64,000 bases of DNA from Pogona vitticeps (lineage: Eukaryota; Chordata; Lepidosauria; Squamata; Agamidae). Below the pieces are notes generated by a model that did not search any database, was not told the origin of the DNA, and saw nothing but the letters and a program-made list of their open reading frames with translations. The translations under genes were made by a program, and so were the position numbers. Numbering within the stretch: the first letter of the stretch is position 1; each line of letters begins with the position of its first letter. This document shows positions 10,790 through 23,129 of the stretch, piece by piece. Where the stretch lies: the NCBI RefSeq assembly GCF_051106095.1, contig NC_135787.1, positions 170,957,001 through 171,021,000 of the forward strand. The letters are read 5' to 3'.

Positions 10790-11500
10790 TGAGCACAATT
10801 CTGATTGCAGTACTGATCACTCCCTGGTATATAATAGAGTAAAACTAAGAACAAAGAGAGTGTATCACATGAAAAGGAAAGAAGACTACGCGCTGACATC
10901 AGCAAGACTCACGATCAAAGAAAAGTGGAGGAATTTGCCCAAGAGCTGGAGGAAACCTTTCCAGGCCCGACTGATGCAAATGCAACTGAATGATGGGAAC
11001 ATTTCAAGAACACTGTTTATAGCACCGCCTTGTCCGCATTTGGCAAGAAGACCAAAAAGATGGCAGACTGGTTCGACATTCGGAGGAGTTGATGCCAGCC
11101 ATTGAGGATAAGAGGAGTGCTCTAGCAGCATACAAAGCCTGTCCTAGTGAGCATAACTTGCAGGCTCTTCAAGCTGCTCATAGCAAAGTCCAACGGGCTC
11201 CCAGGAGATGTTCCAACGATTATTGGCTTCAGCTCTGCTCTCAGATACAGATAGCAGCGGACACAGGTAATATCGAGGGAATGTATGATGGGATCAAGCA
11301 GGCTTTAGGTTCAATATGGAAGAAATCTGCTCCCTTGAAGTCTGCTAGAGGCGTGATCATCCTGGACCGTTCACAGCAGATGGAACGCTGGGTGCTGCAC
11401 TACTCTGAGCTATATTCCAGAGAGAATGTAATAACTGAAGTGTCATCAAATAATAGAAGAAAGCAGAAGATTTTATTATTCCTCAGTTGTACATGACAGG
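10790..11500 (+). mobile_element. non-LTR retrotransposon fragment (endonuclease end and linker)
   Basis: The start encodes DCSTDHSLV, the C-terminal motif of an apurinic-type endonuclease. Then comes a linker with MPAIEDKRSALAAYKACPSE and NDYWLQLCSQIQIAADTG (frame 11089-11496), as in vertebrate RTE-like LINEs before the RT domain. The frame switches once between 10860 and 11089. The RT itself is absent. Clade not settled; BovB is unlikely because the linker differs from the local BovB copies. Confidence 0.75.
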
Positions 11501-11595
11501 TGCAAATTATGCAGAAGATAATAGGCGCTTCAGCAAGAATTAATGCCGTTCAGTAAACAGCCAGTCAGTATTTATTTGTTTGTTTGTTTATTTGT

Positions 11596-11630
<35 letters not shown>

Positions 11631-12056
11631 TTTTAAATAAAATGATTGTATTGTATCAATTTTTGTAGCAGTGTATACATACACAGCATAGTCCTTCTTT
11701 CAGTCCTTGGTCATACATGTAATAGTCCATTTACCATACCATAAATCAGAGTCCTTGGTATTTCCTGCTTGTAAATCAATTTGGCAGTGTTTCTCCTTCT
11801 CTCGCCATTCGACCCACAAAACTAAGTGTGTTGAAGCTGTTGGCTTTATTGCCCCTTGTGGCCAATTGGATAACATCTCCTGTAGCATTCTCCTCGTGCC
11901 TCTTGTTTCTGTAGCTAAATCAAATTGATCTGTCAGCTTGTTCCTAGCACAGCTGCAGTGCTTTACAACTCTTTTCTTACAAACTTGATTAACAATTCTT
12001 ACAGGTATTTCTAAGACCTGACAGTACAGAAGTTTCCTTCTAAAAATGTGGCTGGA
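11500..12056. other. unrecognised sequence with (TTTA)n run
   Basis: A TTTA/TTTG tetranucleotide run fills about 11565-11635. The minus-strand open frame 11700-12071 (123 codons, with MLQEMLSNWPQGAIKPTAS) has ordinary-looking composition and no family I recognise; it may be decayed transposon sequence. Confidence 0.4.
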
Positions 12057-12069
12057 GAAAATAGATGTC

Positions 12070-12212
12070 ATGGTTGTTGTGGGTTTTTCGGGCTCTTTGG
12101 CCGTGTTCTGAAGGTTGTTCTTCCTAACGTTTCACCATCTCTGTGGCCGGCATCTTCAGAGGACATCACTCTGAACCAACAACCATTAAAGCCCGGCCGT
12201 GAAAGCCTTTGT
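12070..12212 (-). mobile_element. short Penelope-like element insertion
   Basis: The sequence is the terminal block of a Penelope-like retroelement ('cgggctctttggccgtgttc', 'ggccggcatcttcagagg'), closing with the reverse complement of the family's other end ('gcccggccgtgaaagcc'). It is flanked by a perfect 13-bp direct repeat, gaaaatagatgtc, at 12057-12069 and 12213-12225. It is thus a 143-bp insertion in its own right, not a leftover of a longer copy. Confidence 0.85.
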
Positions 12213-12225
12213 GAAAATAGATGTC

Positions 12226-13429
12226 CTTGAAATAAAATCTATACTGCAATCGAATGCCCAGTTATTTTAAAGTTAGTCCCATTGGATTCAGCAGGTCTTT
12301 GTTTCAGGTGAATGTGCTTCAGACTGCTCTTCAATACGCCTACTATTTAGAGTGTGGAAAAGATCAGAACAAGAAATAGTTCAAATGGTGCTTTCATAGG
12401 GCTTAACTCATGACTAGGTTGGCCACTTGATTTCAGTAAGATATACAACCGTATCCTATGTGTGTGTTTTTGGCAACTAAATCCCAAAATTTGCTTATCA
12501 TATAATAGGGCCCCATCTTGTCTTTTCTAGCATTTCCCAGGAGCTGGGACAAATCTTGGAAAGTTTCTGACCATGTTTGCTGGGTATACTGAGACTCGTA
12601 ACTTAATAAAGGAATTTTCCCCCAACTTCTACATTGGTATGGAATAGCATCTTTGCCTTCCAGCCTTCCTTTATAATTCACAACTGCCATTCTAGAAATG
12701 GGAGAATATGATGCACAGCAAAATTCTGTTTATGTGAATTGGGAAGTAAATCTTGGCATGATTAATGGGAATATTTCCCAGTTATTATTTAAAATTGAAG
12801 GCCTTTTGAACTCATGACAACTTCAGACTAAGTAAACATACCGTACATAGATTCAGATGGCTAACACGATCCTCAATCCCTATGTTTGCTGTACTGCACA
12901 GTAGATGGCGGTAGCAGACCACATTGGTAGTGAGTGCATTGTGAATGTTTCCCTGGGGGGAAAAATAAAGATACCTGAGTAGTTTGGATTTTTATCAAAT
13001 TGATACACTCATGACCAGCTGGCTGATTTTCCTATGGGTGCAGAGAAAAGCAACTGCTAAGTGACATACATATAAATTTTAGAGATGACAATCAAACTGC
13101 CTGCTGTTTCTTAATCAATTCGTATCAGAGCATTGCATAATTAAAATTATGGATGTATGTGAAATACAGGAAAAATTAAAAACAAATTAAAATGTTAAGA
13201 TAATTAGACTATTTTTTAACCAGAAGCAGGCTACTTCAATAGTGTTATCTCAGCCATTTGCTAGAGCTTTTTTATACATGTGGTGGGGCATAAACTGCAT
13301 GCAAGTAAGTGCTGCATGGATTGAATTTCTCCAGTTACAGAAAATGTGTCCTGTATTCAAGCAGCCCCACTTTAATTGATCATTCTTTGATCTTCCTATG
13401 AAGTGTATTAAATGACTTCTAGATGGTCC
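12226..13429. other. unrecognised intergenic sequence
   Basis: No gene or clear repeat is seen. The minus open frame 12433-12690 (85 codons) has a tryptophan-rich pattern like the C-terminal region of some L1 elements, but I cannot confirm it. Confidence 0.4.
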
Positions 13430-13437
13430 AGCTATAG

Positions 13438-15188
13438 CAGTGGTTCTCAACCTTTTCACAATCCCTTTTCATAAGAGCCAAGCAATCTGCGGCCCTTCCC
13501 CCACCATATTTGTATAAAAAGTTCCCCCCATAGCAGTACTGTCAATGATGCTGCTGCTTATCCTCCTACTCCTCCTGCTTCTAGCTCATCCACCACCACT
13601 TCAAAACTGGGGAGGGAAGAGGCTGGAGGAGGTTGAAGTAGGGAGAAGGGAAGAGAAATGACTTCAAAGATGGCGGGGGGGGGAGGAAGAACATTATGAT
13701 AACCAAGGAAGGGGCAAAACATGCAGAAACCAGCACAAAGCTTTCCTTGCACGCATTGCAGAAGAGGCAGGCTGTTTGTTTTTTTGCCCTGTCCCAGGGG
13801 TTTGTTGTGTGGGGGTGGTTCTACTTTTTCCTTTTCCTTCCCTAGGCTCTCTCAGAGTGACGCACCATAGTTGAAATCCCTTTCTTGTGGAAGCAGCAGC
13901 AATGATCTCTTTACACTGGCATTGCTTGTGCTTGTTGTAAAAAATAGTCCCGGTCATTTTTTCTCAGTTTTCTTACACATGTCACAAAAGGGTGACTACT
14001 GGATCTTTTGTATCCCAAGAGGTAAAGGTAAAGGTTCCCCTTGACAATTTTTGTCCAGTTTTGTCCGACTCTAGGGGGCGGTGCTCATCCCCGTTTCCAA
14101 GCCATAGAGCCAGCATTTGTCCAAAGACAATCTTCCGTGGTCACATGGCCAGTGCGACTTAGACACGAAACACTGTTACCTTCCCACCGAGGTGGTCCCT
14201 ATTTATCTACTCGTATTTATATGCTTTCAAAGCGCTAGGTTGGCGGGAGCTGGGACAAGCGACGGGCGCTCACTCCGTCGCGTGGATTCGATCTTACAGC
14301 TGAAGATCTACAGACCTTATGGCACAGAGGCTTCTGTGGTTTAACCCCCAGCACTACCACGTCCATTTGTATCCCAAGAAGAAAAATATTAAACAGCAAA
14401 GGACCTCATAAGACACATTAATAAATACAAAATGAATATACTTTATTACCTATTGATTACAATTCTAAATAAAGGGGTTTCCTGCATTCAGCACATTCAC
14501 ACCACATACATACTCACCAAAGAGAGAAGAATTCTTTATTTGCATTGTCCAAGTTCCAAAGAAAGTAGTTCCAAAAGCCTTTTAGTCTCAGCAGACAAAT
14601 TATGGTTGCCCAGACCCCTCTTTTTATATTCTTTTTAGGCAGGTTGCTAGCTGGGGATGTGCATTAGATGTTTCTTTGTGTCCCCCCTAGATATATGGTC
14701 CTTATCCCTTATTATGAAGTATGGGATGTTTAATGTGCCTTCCATCACTTAGTGGGCAGGTGTGGAATCTGCTTTGCTCAAGAGGAGCCTCGTACCAGGG
14801 TCTTCTTAATCCCCTCGGCTCCACTCTCTCAGCAGCAGATGCGTTCTGTCAACTTAGTTCAAAACGTTCACAATTCAAAAGTCAAATTTCTCACAATGAG
14901 GGCTTCTAGCTAGAAATACAAAGTCCCATAGTTCCTCTGGTTCTGTTGGTCTCCATCTTTTTTTTTTGTCCTAACTCTCTCTCTGGCTCTTCACCTGATC
15001 CAGGCCAAACATACATCACACACCTCACGTACATACATGCTGACTTTAATATCCCACTCAAAAAGTTTAAGGAAGAAATTTTTTGACAAAGGGCTACAAC
15101 ATGTAGAAGGCAACCAGTGACACCCCCCTCCCCAGAAAACATCATGCAACTCTCTTGGGGGTCATGACCCCCAGGATAGGAAATACTG
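13438..15188. mobile_element. hAT-family DNA transposon, non-autonomous or decayed
   Basis: The left end CAGTGGTTCTCAACCTTTTC is a typical hAT terminal repeat. The right end, ending ggataggaaatactg at 15188, is a diverged complement. An 8-bp flank agctatag (13430-13437) versus agctagag (15189-15196) supports a target duplication with one change. A Sauria SINE sits inside at 14021-14365. Inside I see no transposase. Confidence 0.65.
14021..14365 (-). mobile_element. Sauria SINE nested in the hAT element
   Basis: The tail complement 'ggtaaaggttccccttgac' is followed by 'gtccgactctagggggcggt' and a tRNA-like head near 14340. A 14-bp duplication, tttgtatcccaaga, flanks it at 14007-14020 and 14366-14379. 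It is younger than the hAT host element. Confidence 0.9.
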
Positions 15189-15554
15189 AGCTAGAGTCTT
15201 GTCCTGGTGGGAGACGCTCTTCAGCATTCATTCATTTAGCAAAGTGTTGTTTTTTTTCTCCATAGGTTTAGCCTAGTGTCTCCTCATTTAATATTCAGAA
15301 CTTGAAGTGTGTCCAGAAGCAGAAGAAAAGCCTGCTGAAATCGGACAGTGATTTGCTTAATATTTGTAAACATTCCTGCTTTTAGATGTCAAGCCCTGCT
15401 CTGCAGATAGCATTCAGCTTTGTACTTGATGCATGTGCTGGCCTAGAAGCCCTTCCCATTTTACGAGGGTTAATTTGATATCACCCAAGCACAACATTTA
15501 AAAGGGGGCTTTAAAATATGATCGTGGTGGTGATATAGAATCATGTCTACCAAA

Positions 15555-15665
15555 CTGCTGGTTAGCTCAGTGATTTAGAGCGAGTATGGGAGTTTGATTT
15601 CCCACCGTGCTTCCTTGACGGGCTGGATTCAGTCCATACAATCCCTTCCACCTTTGCTGTTTTAA

Positions 15666-15743
<78 letters not shown>
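15555..15743 (+). mobile_element. tRNA-derived SINE with long (GAT)n tail
   Basis: The head 'ctggttagctcagtgattta' looks like a tRNA A-box region, followed by the 'ccaccgtgcttccttgac' block and about 26 GAT triplets (15666-15743). It is the same family as the partial copy at 72-196. The poly-histidine frame on the other strand is an artefact. Confidence 0.7.
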
Positions 15744-15766
15744 ACTCTTTATCAGGCACCCAGTGC

Positions 15767-15895
15767 AGAAGATTGGAGAACCATCTGTCAGATCTGCTTT
15801 GATTTGAATTCCTGCATTGGGAAGGGGTTTGGACTCAATGGCCTTTACAGGCCCTATTCAACTCAGTTATTCTGTGATTCTATTTTATGATCCTA
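15767..15895 (+). mobile_element. CR1 LINE 3' end
   Basis: 'ctgtcagatctgctttgatt' leads into 'ggactcaatggccttta' and the typical terminus 'attctgtgattctatttta'. This is the short 3' stub of a 5'-truncated CR1. Confidence 0.75.
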
Positions 15896-17344
15896 AGATT
15901 CCTTTGTGGAGCAGTTCATTAACTGCTTCAGTTTTCTACTGTCTTCAAAACTGATGATATCATTTGCAAACCTGATTTTCCCACCCTATCTTTGTCTTAC
16001 ATGCTTTGCATACGGCTACCATGCCTCTGTGGGTAAAAGAGAATGAATACTGCTTGGAGAATGGATAAGGCTTCACTTTTCACAGTGAAAATGGGCCGCT
16101 CTTTTTTACCTTTTTACTCACTGCTGTTTCCAAAGTATTCAGAAGATTTGACTTTTCCTTTCATGGATGCTCTCCTCCTAAATCTCCACAAAGGTCTTTT
16201 AGTAAGAAACTGGAGCCAAAGTGTTCTTTAAAAGCCATTGGCACTTGATTTCGTGGGCCACTGATGCCTACGCACTTACCGGCAGCCTCTCAGCCATTCC
16301 AAAAGGCAGAAGCATGACTCCTCCTTACATAAGCTGTGTTGACTGTTTTTCACTGTGGCATCATTATATCTTCAACAGTGAAAACCCATTCAACCAGAAA
16401 GAGAGAAATTACTGAGGTTTATGCTCTTTATTTATGCAGACAGAATCTCATCGGTGTCTGCAAAGATTCCAAACCAAAGAAAGAAGTCCTGCCTGGATTT
16501 GGGGGCTATTTATTCTTGAGCAAGCATAAATTGTCTCCTTAGGCCATATGTCTATAATGTATCAACTGTTGATGAGATTTGAATTGCTTTCTAAGGATAC
16601 TTTGACCTGTCAGGAAATGAGGATAAGTCCAAATGGATCTACACTTGCTGGTTTTGAAAACTTAACTAAATGGATGCTGTTGCCTTGTTCTTATGCCATA
16701 GGTTCTACGTGTATGTTGGACATTTGATTCTACCACTCCTACCACAGTGAGTGAGGAAAAGCTCGTTGATAGAACTGTGTGAAAAAAATGGACAGGGAAA
16801 GGAGCAGGACTAAACAGGAATTGTTAAAAATCAAAATTAAAACGTTGAAAGGAACATTTTAAAAAACAGCACACATGTGCTTTGAAACAGTGTAGTCCAT
16901 CTTACTCTCTCATATCACTGTTTGAGAAATTGATTGACAGTGACGGAGGCTGTTCAAGATATTGTATGTCAGTGTGTGTGTATATATATATAGCCTCATA
17001 CAGTGTAAATATATACACTATTCCCATTACATATGCAAGAAAAAAGGTAACATATGCAAAAAAAGTAAAGGACCTCTGTCAAAAAAAGTTTTCAAAAATG
17101 TGACAATGGAGTTGAAAAAAAGAAGAAAAAGAGAAATAAGCAAAGGTAACAAAAGGACAGGGAACATCAAAAGGGATCTTTACAAAAAAAGGGGGGAGGT
17201 TTTCACATTAAATGTTCATGTGCTATGTAGATCTCACAGACATTATTATTGTAATTTAAGTGGGCATGCAGTACTCTTCACCCTACTGCACAAGACTGTG
17301 ACTAAGTAACTACCTTGGGATAGAGCACTGAGGCAAAGATAGGG
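15896..17344. other. unrecognised intergenic sequence
   Basis: No convincing exon or repeat is seen. An acceptor-like site ending at 16701 could serve as an alternative DRAM1 last-exon acceptor, but its peptide does not resemble the DRAM1 tail. Open frames at 16043-17309 are short and compositionally unremarkable. Confidence 0.4.
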
Positions 17345-17480
<136 letters not shown>

Positions 17481-18006
17481 AAGCATATTTTAGTATCTAT
17501 CTGAAAGGTCTTGTGCCTCGTATCTTGTGCGGCCTACTGAGAATGAATTATCTATGGAAAGAAAATAAACAGAGGTCAATGGACTTTTGTTGAAATATCT
17601 AGCTAGGCAACAATCAGTTATTTCAGAGGAATGGTTTTGACAGTGCTTCCAGAATGTTCACTTCTGGGACTAATCTTGCATCTGAAGCTTATTCGGAAGT
17701 AACATGCACTGCTATATGCTTCCTGCTATGTGTCAGCATGTTTGTGTGGTTTGCATCTTTTCTTGCAAAATGATTCTCCACCTCCAAAATCATTGTATGC
17801 AAAAAATATGAAAGAAAACTGTTCACATACATTCACCAATCAGACCCTCTACATTTGGTGCTTGGACGGGGAAGCTCATGTGTTGTGTGGAGGTAAGCTA
17901 ACCACTTACATGTCACCAAAAAGGAGGACATATGGCCACTCTCTTACCAATTTATATCTTCCTTTAATCAACCCTGACCTGACAGCTATTGATTTAAAAA
18001 AAAAAA

Positions 18007-18240
18007 AAAGCAAAACAAAGCGTGCTCTTTATAGTGCTTCAAGCACTCTCTGGAGGATTTACAAGTTAATTATGCAGGCTACACATTGCCCCCACCCCCA
18101 GCAAGCTGGGTACTCATTTTACCGACTTCGGAAGGACAGAAGGTGAACCTTGAGCTGGCTACCTGGGATTGAACCCCAGGTCGTGAGCACAGTATTGGCT
18201 GCAGTACAGCAGTTTAACCACTGCTCCATTAGGCTCTTAA
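18007..18240 (-). mobile_element. tRNA-derived SINE, second family
   Basis: The reverse strand carries the head 'gagcagtggttaaactgctg', 'tgaaccttgagc'-type middle and end 'gcactataaagagcacgct'. A poly-A run (17996-18009) lies just left of the recognisable block. Confidence 0.85.
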
Positions 18241-18394
18241 AATTAAAAAGTATGTTAATTGGTTTAATAATTCACTCTAGAAGTACTGACAAAGCTAGGG
18301 ATCTGTAGGAGAGAGTCCTTAGTATCTTCACATACAGCTCCAGTAGTTGCTTTGGGGAAGTCACTCAGGTAAGCTGGGGGTTCCAAAGGGCCAT

Positions 18395-18655
18395 GGGTTA
18401 GAGATGGACCTGAACCACCAGTTGGGTGGTTTGTAACGGTTCATCTTTTGGATGAAGAGTTGTTCTGTGAGCACCCTGGCTTCTCTCCCTTGTGTCCTTC
18501 TGTGGGTGCCCACTCAGAGGAGGAGGAGGTGGGGCAGGAGAGTCTGTGAGTCTGCCTCTGAGGGGGGCGACCACCGGAGGAGGCAGAAGAGGAAAGCCCA
18601 CAAAACACCTGTTCATCCAAAGGACAAACCGGGGTGGGTGGGTTCCTAATTGATT
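18395..18655. repeat. fold-back element, 'gagatgg' family
   Basis: It starts 'tagagatggacctgaacc' and holds the pair 'ggttcatcttttggat' / 'ttcatccaaaggacaaacc' with G/C-rich 'gaggaggaggtggggc' between. The element at 23130-23395 has the same plan, so both are probably copies of one terminal-inverted-repeat family. Confidence 0.5.
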
Positions 18656-18954
18656 AAATGCCGACTGAGATTTTGCCAAAGCATTTGAATGAAGAGCAAA
18701 ATGGCACCACCTTATTCTCCCACTTCCAGGTGCTCTGTTGATTGTGGCCTAACATAAACACAGTCTTGATGCTGGCCTTGATCTCAGACTACATATGTTG
18801 CTATGTTGATCGACCAGGCTGCTGGGCCAGACCTGAAAGTCTAGGGAAAGGACCAAGGCCTGGTTGATGCCTCCACCCCACCCACCGCCGGCCCCACAGC
18901 AGTTATGGCTCTGCTGGGGACTATAGAGGTCTGAGAGGGTTTTAGATATCCAAG

Positions 18955-19420
18955 AGAAGTGACACTCCTCTGTTTCCTGTCACCATGTACGGGTGTGAAA
19001 GCTGGATAGGAAAGAAAGCTGATGGGGGGGGAAGAAGATTCACTTGATATGTGGTGCTGGAGGAGAGCTTTGTGGAGACCCTGGACTGCCAGAAAGACAA
19101 ACAAGTGGGACTCCTAGATCAAATGAAGGCTCAACTATAGTTGGAAGAAAAATGTTGAAATTGAGGCCGTCTATTTTGGGCAAATCATGAGGAGGCAGGA
19201 TTCTCTAGAAACGACAACAATGCTGGGAAAGGTGGAAGACAGTAGGAAAAGAGTAAGACCATATATGAGATGAACTGACTCAGTAAAGGAAGCCACGGCT
19301 AAGCAGGGAGACGGTGGAGCTACTGCTGCAATTGAGAGGAAGAGTGGGATCTTCGCAGTGCCAGGACACATGAATGGACAGGCCGGTTCTGGGGATTGGA
19401 CTCACATTAGGTGCAGCTAG
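18955..19420 (+). mobile_element. BovB LINE 3' fragment
   Basis: The DNA encodes, in shifting frames, the BovB C-terminal signature MYGCESW, then a block like RRIDAFELWCWRR-LLRVPWT and later the gaggaggcaggattctctag region. Many indels and substitutions mark an old copy. The intact counterpart for comparison lies at 63380-63780. Confidence 0.75.
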
Positions 19421-19429
19421 GATGGTGAT

Positions 19430-20108
19430 ATTCATATTCATTTATGAATACAAATATCCCCATCCCTATGCATGATTCAAAGTCGATGAATCACGAATTA
19501 CAAATTTAGGATTTTTCCTGATGAATTGATTTATCAATTTGGTGTTTGTTTTTTTTACTTTAAAACCCTGTAAAATGGCCCCACAATAACATAAAGACAA
19601 CACATTTGCAGAGAAGCTTCCCCTGACTCTTCTCTACAAGCTCTGCTGGTTTGGGGATGTTTAGGTTCCAGACATCTGAGTCATACACCCACAAAGAGGG
19701 TCCCCCTAGAAAGGTTCCCCCTGGCACCTAGAGACACCAAAATCATGGAGAAACTTCCTCTGGCTCTCCTCTACAGTCTCTCCAGGTTTGGTGAAGATTG
19801 GGTTTCAGACATCTGAGTAGGTCCCCCCAGGAAAGTGCCCTTTGGCAGATGGCTTACGGAAATCCAATCTTCACCAAACTGGGAGATATTGTAGAGGAGA
19901 GTCATGGAAAGCTTCTCTGTGATTTTGGTGTCTCCAGGTGCCTAGGGGGGAGGGCTGTTTTAGAGCCCAATGAATCAATGAATCAAAAATTGCAAAAAAT
20001 TCATTGAGTCATATTTATCAGGGGCATTGATTCGTACAAATACAAATCAACAAATTAGCGATTTTTAAAATGAATTTGGTGACTCATGTGTTAATTCATA
20101 CCCATCTC
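19430..20108. mobile_element. large palindromic MITE
   Basis: The left part 'tgatattcatattcatttat' and right part ending 'aattcatacccatctct' are roughly complementary, AT-rich ends. The middle contains a second, strong inverted repeat (19719-19950). No coding capacity. Superfamily undetermined. Confidence 0.6.
19719..19950. repeat. internal hairpin of the MITE
   Basis: The segment 'cacctagagacaccaaaatc' ... 'ggtttggtgaagattgg' (19727-19801) is complementary to 'ccaatcttcaccaaactggg' ... 'gattttggtgtctccaggtg' (19861-19941). Arms are about 80 bp and the loop about 60 bp. A third, direct half-copy lies near 19612-19660. Confidence 0.8.
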
Positions 20109-20124
20109 TAATAATAATTGTATT

Positions 20125-20380
20125 CTGTAAAATCAATTCAGATTTAATATGATCCTTTCCTGGGTTTTCCAAGTAGACAGTACTCAGAAGTGGTTTACCA
20201 TTCCCTTCTCGGGGCATGTCTGGCACTCTGCAGCTTGTCCAAAGTGGCACAGGTTGGTTCTTCAGATACGCATTGTGAGGAATTGAAGTCCCAATCTTTG
20301 GTTCCACTGAGCCATCCTTCCAGTTGTATATAAGGCAGGAAGTGGTGATCAAGTTCAGCCATCTTTCTTTAATTTCTAGT
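20125..20380 (-). mobile_element. tRNA-derived SINE, third family
   Basis: The words 'cctgggttttccaagtagac' and 'agaagtggtttaccattccc' match the copy at 23565-23805, whose tRNA-like head lies at the right-hand end. Diverged. Confidence 0.6.
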
Positions 20381-20429
20381 CTAGGGGTGGGTGAATCTGA
20401 TCTACCCCATAGGCCATGGGGTACTGCCA

Positions 20430-21029
20430 TAGGCTGATAGGCATTACAGAATCATCCCCCTCCCCAACTCAGATTGCTTTTAAAACTGGTTTCATGGTGA
20501 TCTGGAACAGCAAAGAAGTGAAGGATTAAGCTGATATGCACAGCCTGTCCCACAGTGCTTTTCCACTCTTCACCCACCCCTCCTTCAGTTGCTTTTTTCT
20601 TTAAATAACAGCAAGAAAAGGGGCTGTTGGGGGTTCTGTTACATGCATTTGCGTGTAATGTTTAGTTAGGCCCTAAGATCCAAAACCACAGGCTTTGTGA
20701 ACGTAGTCTAGTGCACTTACCACCTGGCTGCTCTTTCTCCTGCATGGTCTCTTAATCTTAATGTCTGTTGCTTTGATGAGAATACAGGGCAGTGTAGGCC
20801 AAATCAAATCCCCTGGTGATGCATGGCATTAAAATGAAACACAATAAAGCTCAAACTTGGCCCTTGTGTCAAAACTCTGGCGAATCCTTTTCAGGGATTT
20901 GTGAACAGGGAACATGGTAGAGGTGAATGAAGGACAAGCTGTAATTACCTGAAGGGGTCCTGTTTTGGTTTTTTAAAAAAGCTGGCAAGGGGGGTTATTT
21001 CCTTCCTCCCCCTTCCCTGAAGGCATGTG

Positions 21030-21034
<5 letters not shown>
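20430..21034. other. unrecognised intergenic sequence
   Basis: Nothing recognisable apart from short A- and C-rich tracts. Confidence 0.4.

Positions 21035-21121
<87 letters not shown>
21035..21121. repeat. compound microsatellite (CA)n-(GA)n
   Basis: About 17 CA units change at 21069 to about 26 GA units. The following 21122-21700 holds no feature I can name. Confidence 0.97.
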
Positions 21122-21125
<4 letters not shown>

Positions 21126-21710
21126 GCAGTTTCAAATTCGTAAAGTGTTTAAACATAAGGTTTTTTAGAATGCTTCCATCAATCCAAAGAGATATATGGT
21201 TTCGCTGGAATTTCTGCACTTAATCGGAATTTTGCGTTCAGCAAAATGCATGTTAACATGATTCTAAAGAGGAGAGATGAGAAACAGCTTCCCTCTCCAC
21301 TGGGGTAAAGTTTTGGACACATAAGGAACAGCTGGACACATAAGGAAGAGTTCGCCTCCAACAAAGCCGCGCTATGTGAAATTTTCTTTGCCATTTTCTT
21401 GCTTCAGTTCAGGGGCACATGTTTGGCAGCGCTTCCCCATCCTTCGTTCACTGTCGTCATACCCAGTTACATAATTCAGTTCACACAGGTTGTCTTGGCA
21501 AAGCCACCCCACAGAGCTTGTTCACATTAGCCTGTGGTTTCAACTCTCTTGCTCTAAACCCATTTTTCTTCATGACGGTCAACAAATTTGACTGGCCTTC
21601 ACTTTGTGGTCTGCTTTAATCTTGTGCTGCCTGAGAGAGCTCTTGTGAAGTAGACAAGAGGAGGGTGTGTAAACTGTTGCAGAAGAAAGAAAGAAGAATG
21701 AGCAACTAGG

Positions 21711-22312
21711 GCTTGGCCCCAAAGGTACTGAAATTTATAGGTGAATCTGCTAATGAATGTGAGGAAAACAAAGGAGAGCATCACCCAGCAGTAGCTGAAC
21801 ATGCCCTAAAACAAGCTGGACATGAAATTCTGTTTCAAAATACTGAAATGCTGGACAACACCAGCAATCATTACATTAGACTGCACAGGGAAGCCATTGA
21901 AACCCACAAACACCACCAGAGCTTCAACAAAAATGTTTAAAACTCAACAAAGTTTGGCTCCCAGCATTGAAAAATACAGCTTGCGAAAGGTCAACGAACT
22001 CTACCCAGCCGCAAGGTCCGGTGATCACTACACACAAAAGACCAGCTAACGACACCCATCAATCACTGTGACAGATAGTCTCTCCTCCTTATCACAGCAA
22101 TACACCCACATTGATCACCATAATCACGCATCTCCTGAAAAGGACAAAAGCTGATCCCACAGCTATAAATACTCAACTCTCCAAACAAACTGGACCAAAG
22201 CACAGAGTTCTGATTCATGTCCTCTGAAGATGCCAGCCACAGAGACTGGTGAAACGTTAGGAAGAGCAGCCTTCAGAACACGGCCAAAGAGCCCGAAAAA
22301 CCCATAACAACC
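21711..22312 (+). mobile_element. Penelope-like element, 3' part
   Basis: Frame 21713-21940 encodes the end of a GIY-YIG-type endonuclease region (AEHALKQAGHEILFQNTEML, HYIRLHREAIETHKH), a hallmark of Penelope-like elements. One frame change follows and then a conserved non-coding tail up to 'gaagatgccagccacagaga' and 'acggccaaagagcccgaaaa'. It is truncated at its 5' side. The same tail occurs in the short insertions at 12070, 35234 and 43171. Confidence 0.85.
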
Positions 22313-22319
22313 ATCACCC

Positions 22320-23125
22320 AGCTTTATTCACTTTCCTTTTTCTGAAAGCATAAACTCTCTCTTTTTTAATGGGGGGGGGGAGATCACATTCTCTTCCTCT
22401 TTGGAGTGGGTGGGAGATGGTACCTCTTGTCACAGTTGCCCAGATGGCCGGTGACCGCTCTGGATGACAGGCTCCCAGTATGATCATATCATTGCTTTTC
22501 CTCTATTATCTATAGAACTTCCTGCTGTGTTCTACCACGTTCCATTTACACCAGTGGAACAGGATGGAGCTGCGTAGGCAAGGAAAGGACATTTGCTCCA
22601 CCCTCTTCTCTTCCTACTCCTCTCTTTCCATTAATATATTTGTAGGCTCTCCAAAAAGGCTCAGCTTTTTTTAAATGAAAAAATATTGTTCCTGAAGCAG
22701 GGATATTTTCATTAACGTAGGGATCGGGGCTAACTTCTGCTTCCCTACACCTAAGTCTTTTCAACTGCAGGTAAATTATCCCTGCTTAGCTTATTGACAA
22801 ATGGTGCTTAAAAACAGCCCCTTTCCTTTACCTTTTACTTTAGAATAAATGTGCGGGCAGCTGGTGGTAGTGCTGTATCCGCTGCTTTCCTTACCCTTCC
22901 AACGAAGGAAGTCAAAACCACGTACTAAAGAGACTGTGAGTCACCTTGGCATTGCAGTCCCAGACGAGAATGAAAAGCTGCCTCTGTGTGTCTAAACAAG
23001 TGTATAGATTGCATGACTGCAGCAGTTTACTTCCACTGTCATTGATTCCAGTGGGATCATAGAATTCATACTGTTCTGCTGTAGAGCTCTATGTTGTTCC
23101 CTAAACCATCCATTCTCAACCTTTT
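22320..23125. other. unrecognised intergenic sequence
   Basis: A G-run near 22370 and otherwise single-copy-looking sequence. No exon found. Confidence 0.4.
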
Positions 23126-23129
23126 CTTT

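Noticed and set aside
11700-12071. 123-codon minus-strand open frame
   Set aside because: No recognised domain, no splice context and next to transposon sequence; left as unrecognised.
15264-15400. Possible exon after a pyrimidine tract ending cctag
   Set aside because: Reading in the DRAM1 phase meets a stop at once from the stronger acceptors and gives no family match.
15562-15759. Poly-histidine open frame
   Set aside because: It is the GAT/ATC microsatellite read on the minus strand.
16702-16782. Alternative DRAM1 last exon
   Set aside because: The acceptor is fair but the 26-residue peptide does not resemble the DRAM1 C-terminus; kept only as an alternative.
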